Assembly: GCF_005280655.1 (NCBI RefSeq)
Contig: NZ_CP040058.1
Coordinates: 2,332,001-2,396,000, forward strand
Reading direction: 5' to 3'
DNA: 64,000 bases
Source: Anaerostipes rhamnosivorans
GTDB lineage: Bacteria > Bacillota > Clostridia > Lachnospirales > Lachnospiraceae
This document shows, in pieces, positions 20,149-28,781 of the stretch (the first letter of the stretch is position 1; each line of letters opens with the position of its first letter). The position numbers and the translations under genes were made by a program. The notes beneath the pieces are model-generated. The model saw nothing but the letters and a program-made list of their open reading frames with translations, was not told the origin of the DNA and made no database searches.

Positions 20149-21057
20149 ATGGGTAAATACTTTTATCAGCTTTGTTTGATTCTAACAGCATTCCTATTGT
20201 TCCTATTTCCGGAGCAGTGTGTGGCAGGTGCCAAAAGCGGCCTGCTGCTCTGGTCCGGTACCATCGTTCCCACCCTCCTGCCGTTTTTTCTCCTGACCAA
20301 CCTAATGATGAAATACCAAACTGTCCACTACATCTCCTATCTGTTTTATCCTTTATTCAGATTGTTCCCATGGCTGAATAAGGATCTGGCTTACACGGTT
20401 CTCATGGGGTTTTTATGCGGTTATCCACTGGGCGGCAAGATCATCAACGACCTGGTATTATCCGGTTCCTATACAAAAAAAGAAGGGGAAGCCCTTCTTG
20501 TACTTTGCAATAACGTAAGCCCTATGTTTTCCATCGGCTTCACCCTCACTTTGATCTTAAAGGGCGCTTTGTCTGTCCCCCTTTATTTTTGCTGCCTTTA
20601 TGTTCCAAACCTTCTGTATTTTATTTTTATCTTCTGCAAGAATAAAGGCAGCGGCTTTTTACATATCCATCAGCAAAAACCTATGACAGCGGCTATAAAA
20701 TCTTTTGATGATATCATCTTTGACAGCTTAAAGACGATCTTCACCATAGGCATTTTTATCATGATATTTTCCATTATATCCTCTCTGCTGCAGAGTGGAG
20801 TCCTTTCCGCTGCCGTCTCATCTCCGGTCATCGGTATGCTGGAGATCACAACCGGGATCTCCCATGTGAGCCTTTTATCTCTTAATTTCAGACAGAAAGC
20901 AGCTGCCATTCTTGCAGTGACCTCCTTCGGCGGCCTATGCAGTATGGCGCAGGTCAAGAGCGTCTGCCAAAAATCGCAGCTGTCTATGAAAAGCTATTTA
21001 ATCTTTAAAATGATATTTGCTGTCATAAGCAGCGGTATGCTACTCTTCCTCCTGTGA
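20149..21057 (+). CDS. ylbJ: YlbJ-like sporulation/nucleoside-recognition membrane protein
   Basis: Polytopic membrane protein with about 8 hydrophobic segments and a Gate-type nucleoside-recognition repeat, including LMGFLCGYPLGGKIINDL and a matching late segment TSFGGLCSMAQ. It resembles YlbJ, a sigma-E-dependent Bacillus sporulation protein, but is shorter (302 residues; about 400 in Bacillus). It lies 40 bp after tmcAL, as ylbJ lies near ylbM in Bacillus. Its last 18 bp overlap the convergent gene at 21040. The YlbJ assignment is less certain than the general family. Confidence 0.72.
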   Translation: MGKYFYQLCLILTAFLLFLFPEQCVAGAKSGLLLWSGTIVPTLLPFFLLTNLMMKYQTVHYISYLFYPLFRLFPWLNKDLAYTVLMGFLCGYPLGGKIINDLVLSGSYTKKEGEALLVLCNNVSPMFSIGFTLTLILKGALSVPLYFCCLYVPNLLYFIFIFCKNKGSGFLHIHQQKPMTAAIKSFDDIIFDSLKTIFTIGIFIMIFSIISSLLQSGVLSAAVSSPVIGMLEITTGISHVSLLSLNFRQKAAAILAVTSFGGLCSMAQVKSVCQKSQLSMKSYLIFKMIFAVISSGMLLFLL

Positions 21058-21645
21058 AACGAAATCTTCCACAGTTCTTGGTTTTGTCCTGGAAGCGCTG
21101 TCAAGCTGCTGCTTGATCTCTTCGTAGTTAGTGCTGATGGAACCGATATCACTCTCTAAAGTAGAAAGCAGCTGGTCAAACAGGCTCTGCTGCCCTTCTT
21201 TTACTTTGGTTATGTAATCCTGTACGTCCTCCATAATGTCACAGGTGTACTGGAGTGCTCCGTATCTCACCTGTTCGGCTTCCTCGTTGGCATTGTGGAT
21301 GACCTCATTGGCATGTTCTAACGCCGCCTCCTCGATCTCTCCTGCCCGCATCTTCGCCATCTCCACGATCTCATTCTCATCGATGAGTTCTCCGGCCTCT
21401 CTGGCCGCCTGATCCACGATGTTCTGGGCCTTGATCCTGGCATCCTCCAGAATCGCATCCTTGTTCATCATAACCTTATGGCTGCGCTCCACCTCACCGG
21501 GGATCTGCTTTCTCAGCTCCTCGATAACCGTAATCAGCACATCCCTGTCAATGACAACTTTACCGGGATTAAATCTAGCAGGCTTAGCCTCATCGATTAA
21601 AATCTCAATGTCATCAATCATTTCATGCAAATATTTCTCACTCAT
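21040..21645 (-). CDS. Coiled-coil protein of unknown function
   Basis: A 201-residue, strongly acidic, largely helical protein with Ala/Glu-rich heptads (e.g. [20 protein letters not shown]), no signal peptide and no membrane segment. It looks like the V-ATPase subunit H-like or DivIVA-like coiled coils seen beside coaD in Lachnospiraceae. The start overlaps the coaD end by 4 bp, so it is the third gene of rsmD-coaD. The 3' end overlaps the convergent YlbJ-like gene by 18 bp. I cannot name a function. Confidence 0.8.
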   Translation of the reverse strand: MSEKYLHEMIDDIEILIDEAKPARFNPGKVVIDRDVLITVIEELRKQIPGEVERSHKVMMNKDAILEDARIKAQNIVDQAAREAGELIDENEIVEMAKMRAGEIEEAALEHANEVIHNANEEAEQVRYGALQYTCDIMEDVQDYITKVKEGQQSLFDQLLSTLESDIGSISTNYEEIKQQLDSASRTKPRTVEDFVSQEEE

Positions 21646-22139
21646 GCTTCTCCCTCTATACTTTCTCTAAATTTTTGCTTCAGCTTTTGTTCCACGTATG
21701 GAGGTACCAGTTCACTGATGTCTCCATGGTAGGATGCAATTTCTCTGACGATCGTTGAGCTTAGATAAGCATATTCCGTGCTGGTCGTAAAAAACATCGT
21801 ATCCAGATTGGAGTCCAGCTTATTGTTGATCTGGGCGATCTGCAGTTCGTATTCAAAATCAGTCACGGCGCGAAGCCCCCGGACTGTGATGTCCGCATGG
21901 TTTTCCCTGGCGAAGTCCACCAATAGACCGGAAAAAGATTTCACTTCTACGTTATCCATATCTTTTGTGGCTTCCAGCAGGAATTCCACCCTCTCTTCTG
22001 TTGAAAACATCGGATTCTTCTCACTGTTGATTAATACCCCGATGATGACTTTGTCAAAGACCCTTATGGAACGTTTGATAATATCCAGATGCCCATAGGT
22101 AACCGGGTCAAAACTTCCCGGATATACTGCGATGCTCAT
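21642..22139 (-). CDS. coaD: Phosphopantetheine adenylyltransferase
   Basis: Penultimate step of coenzyme A synthesis. It has the nucleotidyltransferase motif [15 protein letters not shown] (TxGH type) at the N-terminus and [11 protein letters not shown] near the C-terminus. The 165-residue length is normal. It lies 3 bp after rsmD, the classic rsmD-coaD pair, and overlaps the next gene by ATGA. Confidence 0.97.
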   Translation of the reverse strand: MSIAVYPGSFDPVTYGHLDIIKRSIRVFDKVIIGVLINSEKNPMFSTEERVEFLLEATKDMDNVEVKSFSGLLVDFARENHADITVRGLRAVTDFEYELQIAQINNKLDSNLDTMFFTTSTEYAYLSSTIVREIASYHGDISELVPPYVEQKLKQKFRESIEGEA

Positions 22140-22142
22140 TGA

Positions 22143-22706
22143 TCAGTCCTCCTGCATTTTTTGCAAAAAAGTGTGTTTGTTTGTTTTGTATTGCTTTACC
22201 TTTACTATTTTAAGATGGTCGAACATTCCATCCTCAAACTCTGTCTGCAGACTGGATTCTACAATAACGAGAGTCTGCCCCCCGCACACGGAAGAATGAT
22301 CAAGTTCTCTGAGCACGGATCCCTCCATCCCTTTATTATACGGAGGGTCCATAAATATAAAATCAAAGGTTCTGCCTTCTGCCTCAAGCTTTCTCAACGC
22401 GCTTAAAACATCTGTCACAAGGACCTGGGCATCCCCGGTAAGTTTCGTATGTATTAGATTCTCCCGGATACAGGCCGCCGCTTTTTTATGATTTTCCACA
22501 AACACGGCTTGTCTGCATCCCCGGCTCAGGGCTTCAATACCAATAGCGCCGCTGCCCGCAAACAGATCTAAAAAATCCTTTCCCGCCACATCATGCTGGA
22601 CCATATTAAACAGTGTTTCTTTGATGCGGTCCTGGGTGGGCCTTGTATCCATACCTTCCAGCGTTTTGAGCCTCAAGCTTCTGGCTTTTCCTGAAATCAC
22701 TCGCAT
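22143..22706 (-). CDS. rsmD: 16S rRNA (guanine966-N2)-methyltransferase
   Basis: SAM-dependent methylation of G966 of 16S rRNA. It shows MRVISGKARSLRLKTLEG at the start, SAM motif DLFAGSGAIGIEALSRG and catalytic DPPY in MDPPYNKG. 187 residues. It is the first gene of rsmD-coaD-coiled coil, with a promoter at 22739-22766. Confidence 0.96.
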   Translation of the reverse strand: MRVISGKARSLRLKTLEGMDTRPTQDRIKETLFNMVQHDVAGKDFLDLFAGSGAIGIEALSRGCRQAVFVENHKKAAACIRENLIHTKLTGDAQVLVTDVLSALRKLEAEGRTFDFIFMDPPYNKGMEGSVLRELDHSSVCGGQTLVIVESSLQTEFEDGMFDHLKIVKVKQYKTNKHTFLQKMQED

Positions 22707-22738
22707 AATTTTATCTTCCTTTGTTTTTTCTCCCTACT

Positions 22739-22766
22739 ATTGTATTATATTCAGATAATTTGTCAA
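22739..22766 (-). promoter_or_regulatory. Candidate promoter of rsmD operon
   Basis: On the minus strand a consensus TTGACA (22761-22766) and TACAAT (22739-22744) are 16 bp apart, 32 bp before the rsmD ATG. Confidence 0.65.
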
Positions 22767-22833
22767 CTAAATAACAAGGAATTTCCTGTGAATTAAGATC
22801 AAAGCAGACAAGCCTAGTTCAGCGCACATAAAA

Positions 22834-22875
22834 GGAGCAATCAGAACTGATGCTCTGATTGCCCCTCTTTTTCTT
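22834..22875 (-). terminator. Terminator after the SASP gene
   Basis: GCAATCAGA and TCTGATTGC form a 9-bp stem around an 8-bp loop. The plus-strand side carries a strong T-rich run (CCCTCTTTTTCTTTC); the minus-strand side has CTCCTTTTATG. It lies about 60 bp past the SASP stop. Confidence 0.6.
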
Positions 22876-22927
22876 TCGTTCTTTCATCGAAATTACGAGT
22901 TAAAACAAATTCGTATGAGCCTGTTGA

Positions 22928-23152
22928 CTAACGTCCAGACATTTCCTCTTCCTGTCTGCGGATCATTTTACGAACCATTTCTCCTCCAACAGAACCTGCC
23001 TGAGCAGTTGTTAAATGTCCGTTGTATCCTTCTTTTAAGTCTACACCGATTTCATTAGCAACCTCGAATTTGAATCTGTCCAGTGCTTCTCTAGCCTCTG
23101 GAACTTCCACTCTGTTGTTACCTTTGCTGTTTGCTGAAGTACGTTCTTCCAT
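22928..23152 (-). CDS. Alpha/beta-type small acid-soluble spore protein
   Basis: DNA-coating protein of dormant spores, degraded on germination by GPR. The 74-residue product has the GPR-site region KFEVANEIGVDL and the second conserved block GHLTTAQAGSVGGEMVRKMI. It has its own promoter (forespore type, 23196-23224), a GGAGG RBS and its own terminator, so it is monocistronic. It shows the organism is an endospore former. Confidence 0.95.
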   Translation of the reverse strand: MEERTSANSKGNNRVEVPEAREALDRFKFEVANEIGVDLKEGYNGHLTTAQAGSVGGEMVRKMIRRQEEEMSGR

Positions 23153-23195
23153 TTTGAAAGACCTCCGTTTCTTTTGTTGTTTTTTGTTACGAAGA

Positions 23196-23224
23196 TAGTA
23201 TGTTTAATAACACAAAAGATACAC
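23196..23224 (-). promoter_or_regulatory. Candidate sigma-G promoter of the SASP gene
   Basis: On the minus strand CATACTA (23196-23202) fits the forespore -10 pattern CATNNTA. GTGTA, 17 bp upstream (23220-23224), fits 4 of 5 positions of the -35 pattern. The position, about 45 bp before the ATG, is suitable. Confidence 0.5.
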
Positions 23225-23265
23225 TGAGAGTTTTTACATGGAATAACATTTTTTTCAAGGAGATT

Positions 23266-23538
23266 TTAATACTTGACTTTGAAGTCCTTTTCCCCCTGTA
23301 AAACCGGGCATTCCTCGGCTGTCATGTGGTCAATCCGCATGAACCTGTGCCCGTGTTTCATGGCTTCAATAAAACTTTCAATCTGTTTTTTCGTTCCCTG
23401 AGCCTCTGCTGTGACAGAGCCGTCATACATATTCTTCACCCATCCTGTCACGTTAAACTGTGAGGCATTCATCTGGGCAAAATAGCGGAATCCCACTCCC
23501 TGGACTCTCCCTGTAAAATGCAAACGCACACGCATCAT
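23266..23538 (-). CDS. acyP: Acylphosphatase
   Basis: Small enzyme hydrolysing acyl phosphates. The 90-residue product has the active-site arginine motif GRVQGVGFRYF and the catalytic asparagine in GWVKNMYDGSV. I chose the ATG at 23538, which follows GGAGGGAG; the longer frame to 23586 runs into recG. It starts 14 bp after the recG stop and is probably in its operon. Confidence 0.94.
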   Translation of the reverse strand: MMRVRLHFTGRVQGVGFRYFAQMNASQFNVTGWVKNMYDGSVTAEAQGTKKQIESFIEAMKHGHRFMRIDHMTAEECPVLQGEKDFKVKY

Positions 23539-23551
23539 AGCACTCCCTCCT

Positions 23552-25582
23552 TTATATTCTGTTGGCAAGCGAAATCTGTTTCCCAAGGCGGCTGTTTCTC
23601 AGCGTGGAAAAATCAAATCCTTCCTCACACAGCTGATGCACTGCATCGCTTGCCTGTTTTAAAAGATCTGCATTGGTGTATATGTCAGCCAGAACAAAGT
23701 CCATCATGCCGCTCTGACGAACACCGAAAAAGTCTCCGGGACCCCTCAGCTTCAGATCCTCATTCGCGATATAAAAACCATCGTTTGACTTGTTCAGCAC
23801 CTCAAGACGCTCCATAGTCTCTTTCTTTTTGGCTCCGCTCATAAAAATACAATAAGACTGGTGTTTGCCTCTTCCGACACGCCCCCTCAGCTGATGGAGC
23901 TGGGCCAGTCCAAATCTCTCTGCATTTTCCACCATCATCACCGTAGCGTTGGGTACATTGACCCCCACCTCAATGACCGTTGTGGAAACTAAAATGTCGA
24001 TGCGGCGCTCTGAAAACTCATCCATGATTTTCTGCTTTTCCTTTGGTTTCATTTTACCATGAAGTACCCCGATATGTACACTGGGAGGAAATTGTCCTTT
24101 CAGCATATTGGCATATTGAATCACATTTTCGCCTTCCATGGCTTCACTCTCCTCCACCATAGGGCAGATAATATAGATCTGGCGCCCCTCCGCCACCTGC
24201 CGCTCCATAAAACGGTAGGCATTGGGGCGGTAGCTCTGGTTCACCACACAGTTCTTAATAGGAAGACGGTTGCTGGGCAGCTCATCAATGATCGATACGT
24301 CCAAATCCCCATACATGATGATCGCCAGCGTCCTTGGAATCGGGGTGGCGCTCATCACGAGCACATGGGGCTGTTCCCCTTTCTTGGAGAGAATTTCTCT
24401 CTGCCTCACACCAAATCTATGCTGCTCATCGGTGATGACCAGGGCAAGCTGGTCGTACTCCACCGCGTCCTGAATCAGGGCGTGGGTACCAATAACAATA
24501 TCATACTCATGGTTTTTGATCCCCTGATAGATCTCCCTTTTTTCCTTTGCTTTTGTGGACCCAGTGAGCAGTGCCACAGACACACCGAACGGCCCCAGCA
24601 ACGAAAGGAAGGTCTCGTAATGCTGGCTTGCAAGCACTTCAGTGGGAGCCATCAAAACGCCCTGGTACCCCGCCTTGGCACACATCAATAGAAGAATAAC
24701 GGCGAGGATCGTCTTTCCTGATCCGACATCCCCCTGTACAAGACGGTTCATGACCTTCTCTCCCATCAGATCCTTCTGCATCTCCGTTAAAGCCCTTTTC
24801 TGAGCTCCTGTGAGTTCATACGGAAGAGAAGCCGTCAGCTTGTCCGCCTCATCACATACCGGGATCTGATATCGGTTTTTCTCCTCCCGATGTTCCTGTT
24901 TCATCAGGTTCATACCAGCCATAAAAATAAAAAATTCGTCAAAGATCAGCCTTTTTTTTGCCTCCACAAGTGTCTTTTTATCCTTTGGAAAATGGACGTT
25001 CCAGATCGCCTCACTATAATCCATGGGACGGTTTTCTGACAAAACCTGGTCCGGGAGATATTCCCGGATGCTTTTTATATACTCTTCGGTCTGCAAAACT
25101 GCCTTGCTCACTGTCTTGTTTGTGATCCCGGAAGTCAGCGGATAGACCGGCTGAAGTGTCTCCTGCTTTGCAGCATAGTCCTGCTCCTGAAATATCTCCG
25201 GATGCTCCATCATCAGACGTCCGTTCTTAAACACCGGTGTTCCCACAAAGATATAGTCCTCTCCCCGGTGAATCTGCTTTTTTAAGTACGGCATATTAAA
25301 CCATGTAAAAGTCATGGTGCCGGAACTGTCCCTTCCAAGGCACGAAACGATTTTTAAGCCTCTTACATACCGGATGTTCACATCCGATGCGATCCTCACT
25401 AAAACCGCTGCCCTCTCCCCTGCTGTGAGCTCAGAGAGCAGAACCGGATCCTCATAGGTCAGATAATATTTTGGATACATTGTGATCAGGCTGTCCACCG
25501 TCTCCACCCCAAGCTTTTTAAATCCTTTATATGTTTTCTCCCCGATCCCTTTCAGGCACTGTATATTCGTATCCCCGTTCAT
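23552..25582 (-). CDS. recG: ATP-dependent DNA helicase RecG
   Basis: Branch-migrating helicase that remodels stalled forks and Holliday junctions. An N-terminal wedge/OB domain is followed by the SF2 core with Walker A GDVGSGKT, DEQHR in place of DExH, SATPIPRT and RGRVGRGKHQSYC. 676 residues is normal. It follows the DhaL-type gene, with a hairpin between them. Confidence 0.97.
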   Translation of the reverse strand: MNGDTNIQCLKGIGEKTYKGFKKLGVETVDSLITMYPKYYLTYEDPVLLSELTAGERAAVLVRIASDVNIRYVRGLKIVSCLGRDSSGTMTFTWFNMPYLKKQIHRGEDYIFVGTPVFKNGRLMMEHPEIFQEQDYAAKQETLQPVYPLTSGITNKTVSKAVLQTEEYIKSIREYLPDQVLSENRPMDYSEAIWNVHFPKDKKTLVEAKKRLIFDEFFIFMAGMNLMKQEHREEKNRYQIPVCDEADKLTASLPYELTGAQKRALTEMQKDLMGEKVMNRLVQGDVGSGKTILAVILLLMCAKAGYQGVLMAPTEVLASQHYETFLSLLGPFGVSVALLTGSTKAKEKREIYQGIKNHEYDIVIGTHALIQDAVEYDQLALVITDEQHRFGVRQREILSKKGEQPHVLVMSATPIPRTLAIIMYGDLDVSIIDELPSNRLPIKNCVVNQSYRPNAYRFMERQVAEGRQIYIICPMVEESEAMEGENVIQYANMLKGQFPPSVHIGVLHGKMKPKEKQKIMDEFSERRIDILVSTTVIEVGVNVPNATVMMVENAERFGLAQLHQLRGRVGRGKHQSYCIFMSGAKKKETMERLEVLNKSNDGFYIANEDLKLRGPGDFFGVRQSGMMDFVLADIYTNADLLKQASDAVHQLCEEGFDFSTLRNSRLGKQISLANRI

Positions 25583-25606
25583 GAAATGGTTACTCCTTTA
25601 AAACAC

Positions 25607-25635
25607 GAAAAGGGAACATCCGCTGCTCCCTTTTC
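25607..25635 (-). terminator. Hairpin between yloV and recG
   Basis: GAAAAGGGA and TCCCTTTTC pair (9 bp) around an 11-bp loop, followed on the minus strand by GTGTTTT. It is probably a weak terminator or read-through site, since recG starts 24 bp later. Confidence 0.5.
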
Positions 25636-25652
25636 TTTTCTACTTGCTGATT

Positions 25653-27293
25653 TTATTCTACAGACAGCAGGAAATAGTAAATCGGCTGTCCGCCGTATTC
25701 CACCTGGACTTCACAGTCCGGGTATAACTCCTCCGCCTTCTTGGAAAGCTCTAGTGCCTTTTCTTCCGGCGTCTCTTCTCCGTAATAGATACAGATCAGT
25801 TCGCTGTCTTCATCCACCATGCTCCTCAAGAGTCCCATCGTCACTTCCTGGACATCTTTGCCCACTTCCTGGATCCCGTCATCGTCTATGCCCATAATGT
25901 CATTTACTCTGATCTGTTTTCCATCGATGGACGTATCTCGGACTGCATAGGTAACTTCTCCGGTCTTGACACCGTTCATCATCTCGGTCATGGCCGCTTC
26001 GTTCTCTTCCACACTGCTCTCCGTCTCAAATGCGATCAAAGCAGAAATCCCCTGCGGAACCGTCTTTGTCGGGATAATGATGATCTCCTTGTCCTCCACC
26101 AGGGCTTTTGCCTGCTGGGCAGCCAATATGATGTTCTTATTATTCGGAAGGATGAACACATGGTCCGCATTTACCTGCTTAATGGCGTTGAGCATATCCT
26201 CGGTGCTTGGATTCATGGTCTGTCCGCCTTCAATCAGATAATCCGCACCCAGTTCCCTGAAAATATCATTGAGCCCGCTTCCGATGGATACCGCTACAAA
26301 CCCCATATCCTTTCTCGGAGCCGGTGCCTTTTCTTCTGCCTGGCGGCTTAAGTTTAAACGCTCCTCGTGTTCTTCTCTCATATTGTCGATCTTCATACTG
26401 GTCAGGGATCCAAAGCTCAGGCCCTTTTCAATGGCCTTGCCCGGATGGTTTGTGTGCACATGGACCTTTACGATATCCTCATCCGCCACTACCACAATGG
26501 AATCTCCCATGGCTGTGAGATAATCCTTAAACTCCTGCTCCTGCTTTGAACCGAAATCCTTTTCCAGCATGACAATAAACTCGGTACAGTAACCGAACGT
26601 GATATCCGCCGTCTCTCCCATGGCAGCACCCACAGGTTTCTGTTTCTGTTTCGATGCCACTGCCACCTCAAGGTCTACTTCTTTGCCAAGCAGCACATCA
26701 TAGGCTCCCTGAAGGACCTCCATGAGTCCCTGTCCGCCCGAATCTACCACTCCCGCTTCCTTTAAGACAGGCAGCATCTCCGGAGTCTTTAATAACGTAG
26801 CATTTGCATCCTGCATGACAGTCTTGGCAAACTCTTCAAAATCTTCTGTTTTTTTGGCTGATCTCATGGCGCTGTCCGCAGCGGACTTTGCCACCGTAAG
26901 GATCGTCCCTTCCTTTGGTTTCATGACTGCTTTATATGCAGTGTCCACTGCTTTTTTAAAACCTGCCGCCACATCTCTGGTGGTCAGGCTGTCCAAATAT
27001 TTAATCTGTTTTGTGAATCCTCTGAACAACTGGGATAAGATCACTCCGGAGTTACCCCTGGCTCCTCTTAAGGACCCTCCTGAGATTGCTTTTGCCAGAT
27101 CCTCGATGGTGGGGTCCTCAATAGCTCCCACTTCTTTTGCCGCCGACATGATCGTCATGGTCATGTTGGTTCCCGTGTCACCGTCCGGTACCGGGAACAC
27201 ATTTAATTCGTTGATATGCTCTTTTTGAGCTTCCAGTCTCTTTGCTCCGCCGATGAACATCTTCTTGAGCAAAGCCGCGTCGATTTGCTTCAT
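25653..27293 (-). CDS. yloV: DhaL/DAK2-domain protein, FakA (YloV) family
   Basis: Probable ATP-binding subunit of fatty acid kinase, which phosphorylates FakB-bound fatty acids for incorporation into phospholipid. The N-terminal DhaL domain has the Mg/ATP site NVFPVPDGDTGTNM (31-44) and the GSLRGARGNSGVILSQLFRG motif. A middle linker and a C-terminal DegV-like or regulatory domain follow. 546 residues, typical. It lies 17 bp after an Asp23 gene, the conserved yloU-yloV pair. No fakB is seen here. Confidence 0.9.
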   Translation of the reverse strand: MKQIDAALLKKMFIGGAKRLEAQKEHINELNVFPVPDGDTGTNMTMTIMSAAKEVGAIEDPTIEDLAKAISGGSLRGARGNSGVILSQLFRGFTKQIKYLDSLTTRDVAAGFKKAVDTAYKAVMKPKEGTILTVAKSAADSAMRSAKKTEDFEEFAKTVMQDANATLLKTPEMLPVLKEAGVVDSGGQGLMEVLQGAYDVLLGKEVDLEVAVASKQKQKPVGAAMGETADITFGYCTEFIVMLEKDFGSKQEQEFKDYLTAMGDSIVVVADEDIVKVHVHTNHPGKAIEKGLSFGSLTSMKIDNMREEHEERLNLSRQAEEKAPAPRKDMGFVAVSIGSGLNDIFRELGADYLIEGGQTMNPSTEDMLNAIKQVNADHVFILPNNKNIILAAQQAKALVEDKEIIIIPTKTVPQGISALIAFETESSVEENEAAMTEMMNGVKTGEVTYAVRDTSIDGKQIRVNDIMGIDDDGIQEVGKDVQEVTMGLLRSMVDEDSELICIYYGEETPEEKALELSKKAEELYPDCEVQVEYGGQPIYYFLLSVE

Positions 27294-27310
27294 TTATCCT
27301 GCCTCCGTAA

Positions 27311-27667
27311 TTATCCTATATCTTTCACGCCTTCAACGTATACATTAATCCGCTCCACTTCCAGGCTGGTGAATTCTTCAACCCGGTACTTCACAGAAGA
27401 CATCAGGTTGTCCGCCACCGCAGAAATGGAAACTCCATAAGAAACAATAATGTGAAAATCTATAGAAATTTTGTTGTTCTTCACAGAAACAAAAACGCCT
27501 TTTCTTATATTATCTCTGGTCAGCAGCTTTACGATTCCGTCTTTCATATTGACCATTGCCATGCCGACAATGCCAAAACATCCAAGGGCACAAATTCCGG
27601 CATACTTAGCAATCACTTGATTTTCGATAGAAATCTCGCCGTTCTTCGTGTTCATATGTCCTTTCAT
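27311..27667 (-). CDS. Asp23/Gls24 family protein (YloU)
   Basis: Alkaline-shock/envelope-stress family protein (118 residues), with the family opening GEISIENQVIAKYAGICALGCFGIVGM and the C-terminal segment SSVKYRVEEFTSLEVERINVYVEGV. Members associate with the membrane through partner proteins; the precise role is not settled. It is the first gene before yloV, and divergent to rpmB. A TATAAT on the minus strand in the upstream gap (near 27735) may be its -10 box, but no clear -35 is seen. Confidence 0.88.
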   Translation of the reverse strand: MKGHMNTKNGEISIENQVIAKYAGICALGCFGIVGMAMVNMKDGIVKLLTRDNIRKGVFVSVKNNKISIDFHIIVSYGVSISAVADNLMSSVKYRVEEFTSLEVERINVYVEGVKDIG

Positions 27668-27775
27668 CGCTTTACCTCCATACTTCGTATTCTTTTGCGT
27701 CCATACAGGGCCGTACGCCCGGAACGCTACTTAGATTATACTATTTACCTCCCAAAAAGAAAAGAGAATTTCTTC

Positions 27776-27804
27776 TTGATTTTTATAAATCAATCTGTTA
27801 GAAT
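27776..27804 (+). promoter_or_regulatory. Promoter of rpmB
   Basis: TTGATT (27776-27781) and TAGAAT (27799-27804) are 17 bp apart. The predicted leader is about 48 nt and contains AAGGAGGTG before the ATG. Confidence 0.7.
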
Positions 27805-27857
27805 GAAATAGTTGTCAGTCCCAGAGAGGGATAAGATCGAGTTAAGGAGGTGCTAAC

Positions 27858-28043
27858 ATGGCAAAATGTGCTATCTGCGGAAAAGGCGCTCATTTTGGTA
27901 ATGCAGTCAGTCATTCACATAGAAGATCAAATAAGATGTGGAAATCAAATATCAAATCTGTAAGAGTGAAGGTAAACGGTGCAGCTAAAAAAATGTACGT
28001 TTGTACTTCTTGTCTGAGATCAGGTAAAGTCGAAAGAGCATAA
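27858..28043 (+). CDS. rpmB: 50S ribosomal protein L28
   Basis: The 61-residue product starts MAKCAICGKGAHFGNAVSHS and has the cysteine pairs CAIC and CTSC (zinc-binding form). The RBS AAGGAGGTG is very strong. It is monocistronic, between its own promoter and terminator, and divergent to the Asp23-yloV pair as is common in Firmicutes. Confidence 0.97.
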   Translation: MAKCAICGKGAHFGNAVSHSHRRSNKMWKSNIKSVRVKVNGAAKKMYVCTSCLRSGKVERA

Positions 28044-28072
28044 TCTTTCCCGATTGATTATAAACCTTAGGG

Positions 28073-28098
28073 GAGCTGGAATTTCCGGCTCTTTTTTT
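28073..28098 (+). terminator. Terminator of rpmB
   Basis: The stem GAGCTGG/CCGGCTC has a 5-nt loop and is followed by seven T, 30 bp past the rpmB stop. Confidence 0.85.
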
Positions 28099-28145
28099 GA
28101 TTCTTTATTTACTGCAAAAGGCGGACTCTTCCGGTATCTATTATT

Positions 28146-28283
28146 CTATTGAAAAAACAGAAAATAAGACAATGAAATACAGACCCCTGTCATTGCAAAC
28201 TGTGTGAAATCTCTTTGGATAAATAATCCGATAAACAGTCCCAGCCCGAAAAAGAAAAAAGCGACTCCGCAAACACGTTTCAT
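28146..28283 (-). CDS. 45-residue small membrane protein
   Basis: Found by reading the minus strand by hand; too short for routine ORF calling. The ATG at 28283 follows AGGTG at about 7 nt. The product starts MKRVCGVAFFFFGLGLFIGL and ends with SYFLFFQ. It has two hydrophobic stretches (about residues 5-22 and 30-44) joined by the short polar turn QRDFTQ, so it is probably a two-helix hairpin in the membrane. It lies between the terminators of rpmB and gerW, apparently monocistronic. The function is unknown. Confidence 0.7.
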   Translation of the reverse strand: MKRVCGVAFFFFGLGLFIGLFIQRDFTQFAMTGVCISLSYFLFFQ

Positions 28284-28345
28284 ACATACACACCTATTTA
28301 AGCTTATTAACTAGTATATGCAAACAAACGGAAAGTATTGAATAA

Positions 28346-28386
28346 AAATGCCCTGTATTATAGATTTCTGATAATACAGGGCATTT
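28346..28386 (-). terminator. Terminator after gerW
   Basis: AAATGCCCTGTATTAT and ATAATACAGGGCATTT are a perfect 16-bp stem around a 9-nt loop, followed on the minus strand by TTATTC. It lies 17 bp past the gerW stop. Confidence 0.85.
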
Positions 28387-28402
28387 CCCAATAGGGAGGT
28401 TA

Positions 28403-28777
28403 TCATTCGTTTTCCAAGTCTTCCACAATGTCTTCTAGTGTCTCTTCTTTTTTTGTAAATTTGTCGATCACATCCGGAACCATATCAAGCAGCTTGGTAA
28501 TGGTCTCCTGGTTTTTCACATTGACAAGCTTTGTCTGTCCATCACGGATCACAAGGACGGCGCTGGGAGTCATCTTTCCCCCGATGCCGCCGTATCCGCG
28601 GGCTTTCCGGTCTGCTCGGTAATCCCCGGCTCCCATGCCGAAGGATACGTCCACCAGCGGCAGGATGATCGTGTCTTTCACATAAATCGGATCTCCGACT
28701 ACCGTTTTTGAGGTCATAAATCCCTCAATGCCCTGGAATAACGAGTCCACGGTCTCATTAAACTTTTCTTTGCTCAT
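28403..28777 (-). CDS. ytfJ: GerW family sporulation protein (YtfJ)
   Basis: Conserved spore-former protein of the YtfJ/GerW family. It has the typical glycine-rich core VSFGMGAGDY and GYGGIGGKMTPSAVLVI. 124 residues with an acidic C-terminus. The RBS is GGAGG. It follows a DUF2953 gene by 4 bp, a pairing conserved in spore formers (ytfI-ytfJ in Bacillus). Confidence 0.92.
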   Translation of the reverse strand: MSKEKFNETVDSLFQGIEGFMTSKTVVGDPIYVKDTIILPLVDVSFGMGAGDYRADRKARGYGGIGGKMTPSAVLVIRDGQTKLVNVKNQETITKLLDMVPDVIDKFTKKEETLEDIVEDLENE

Positions 28778-28781
28778 TAAA

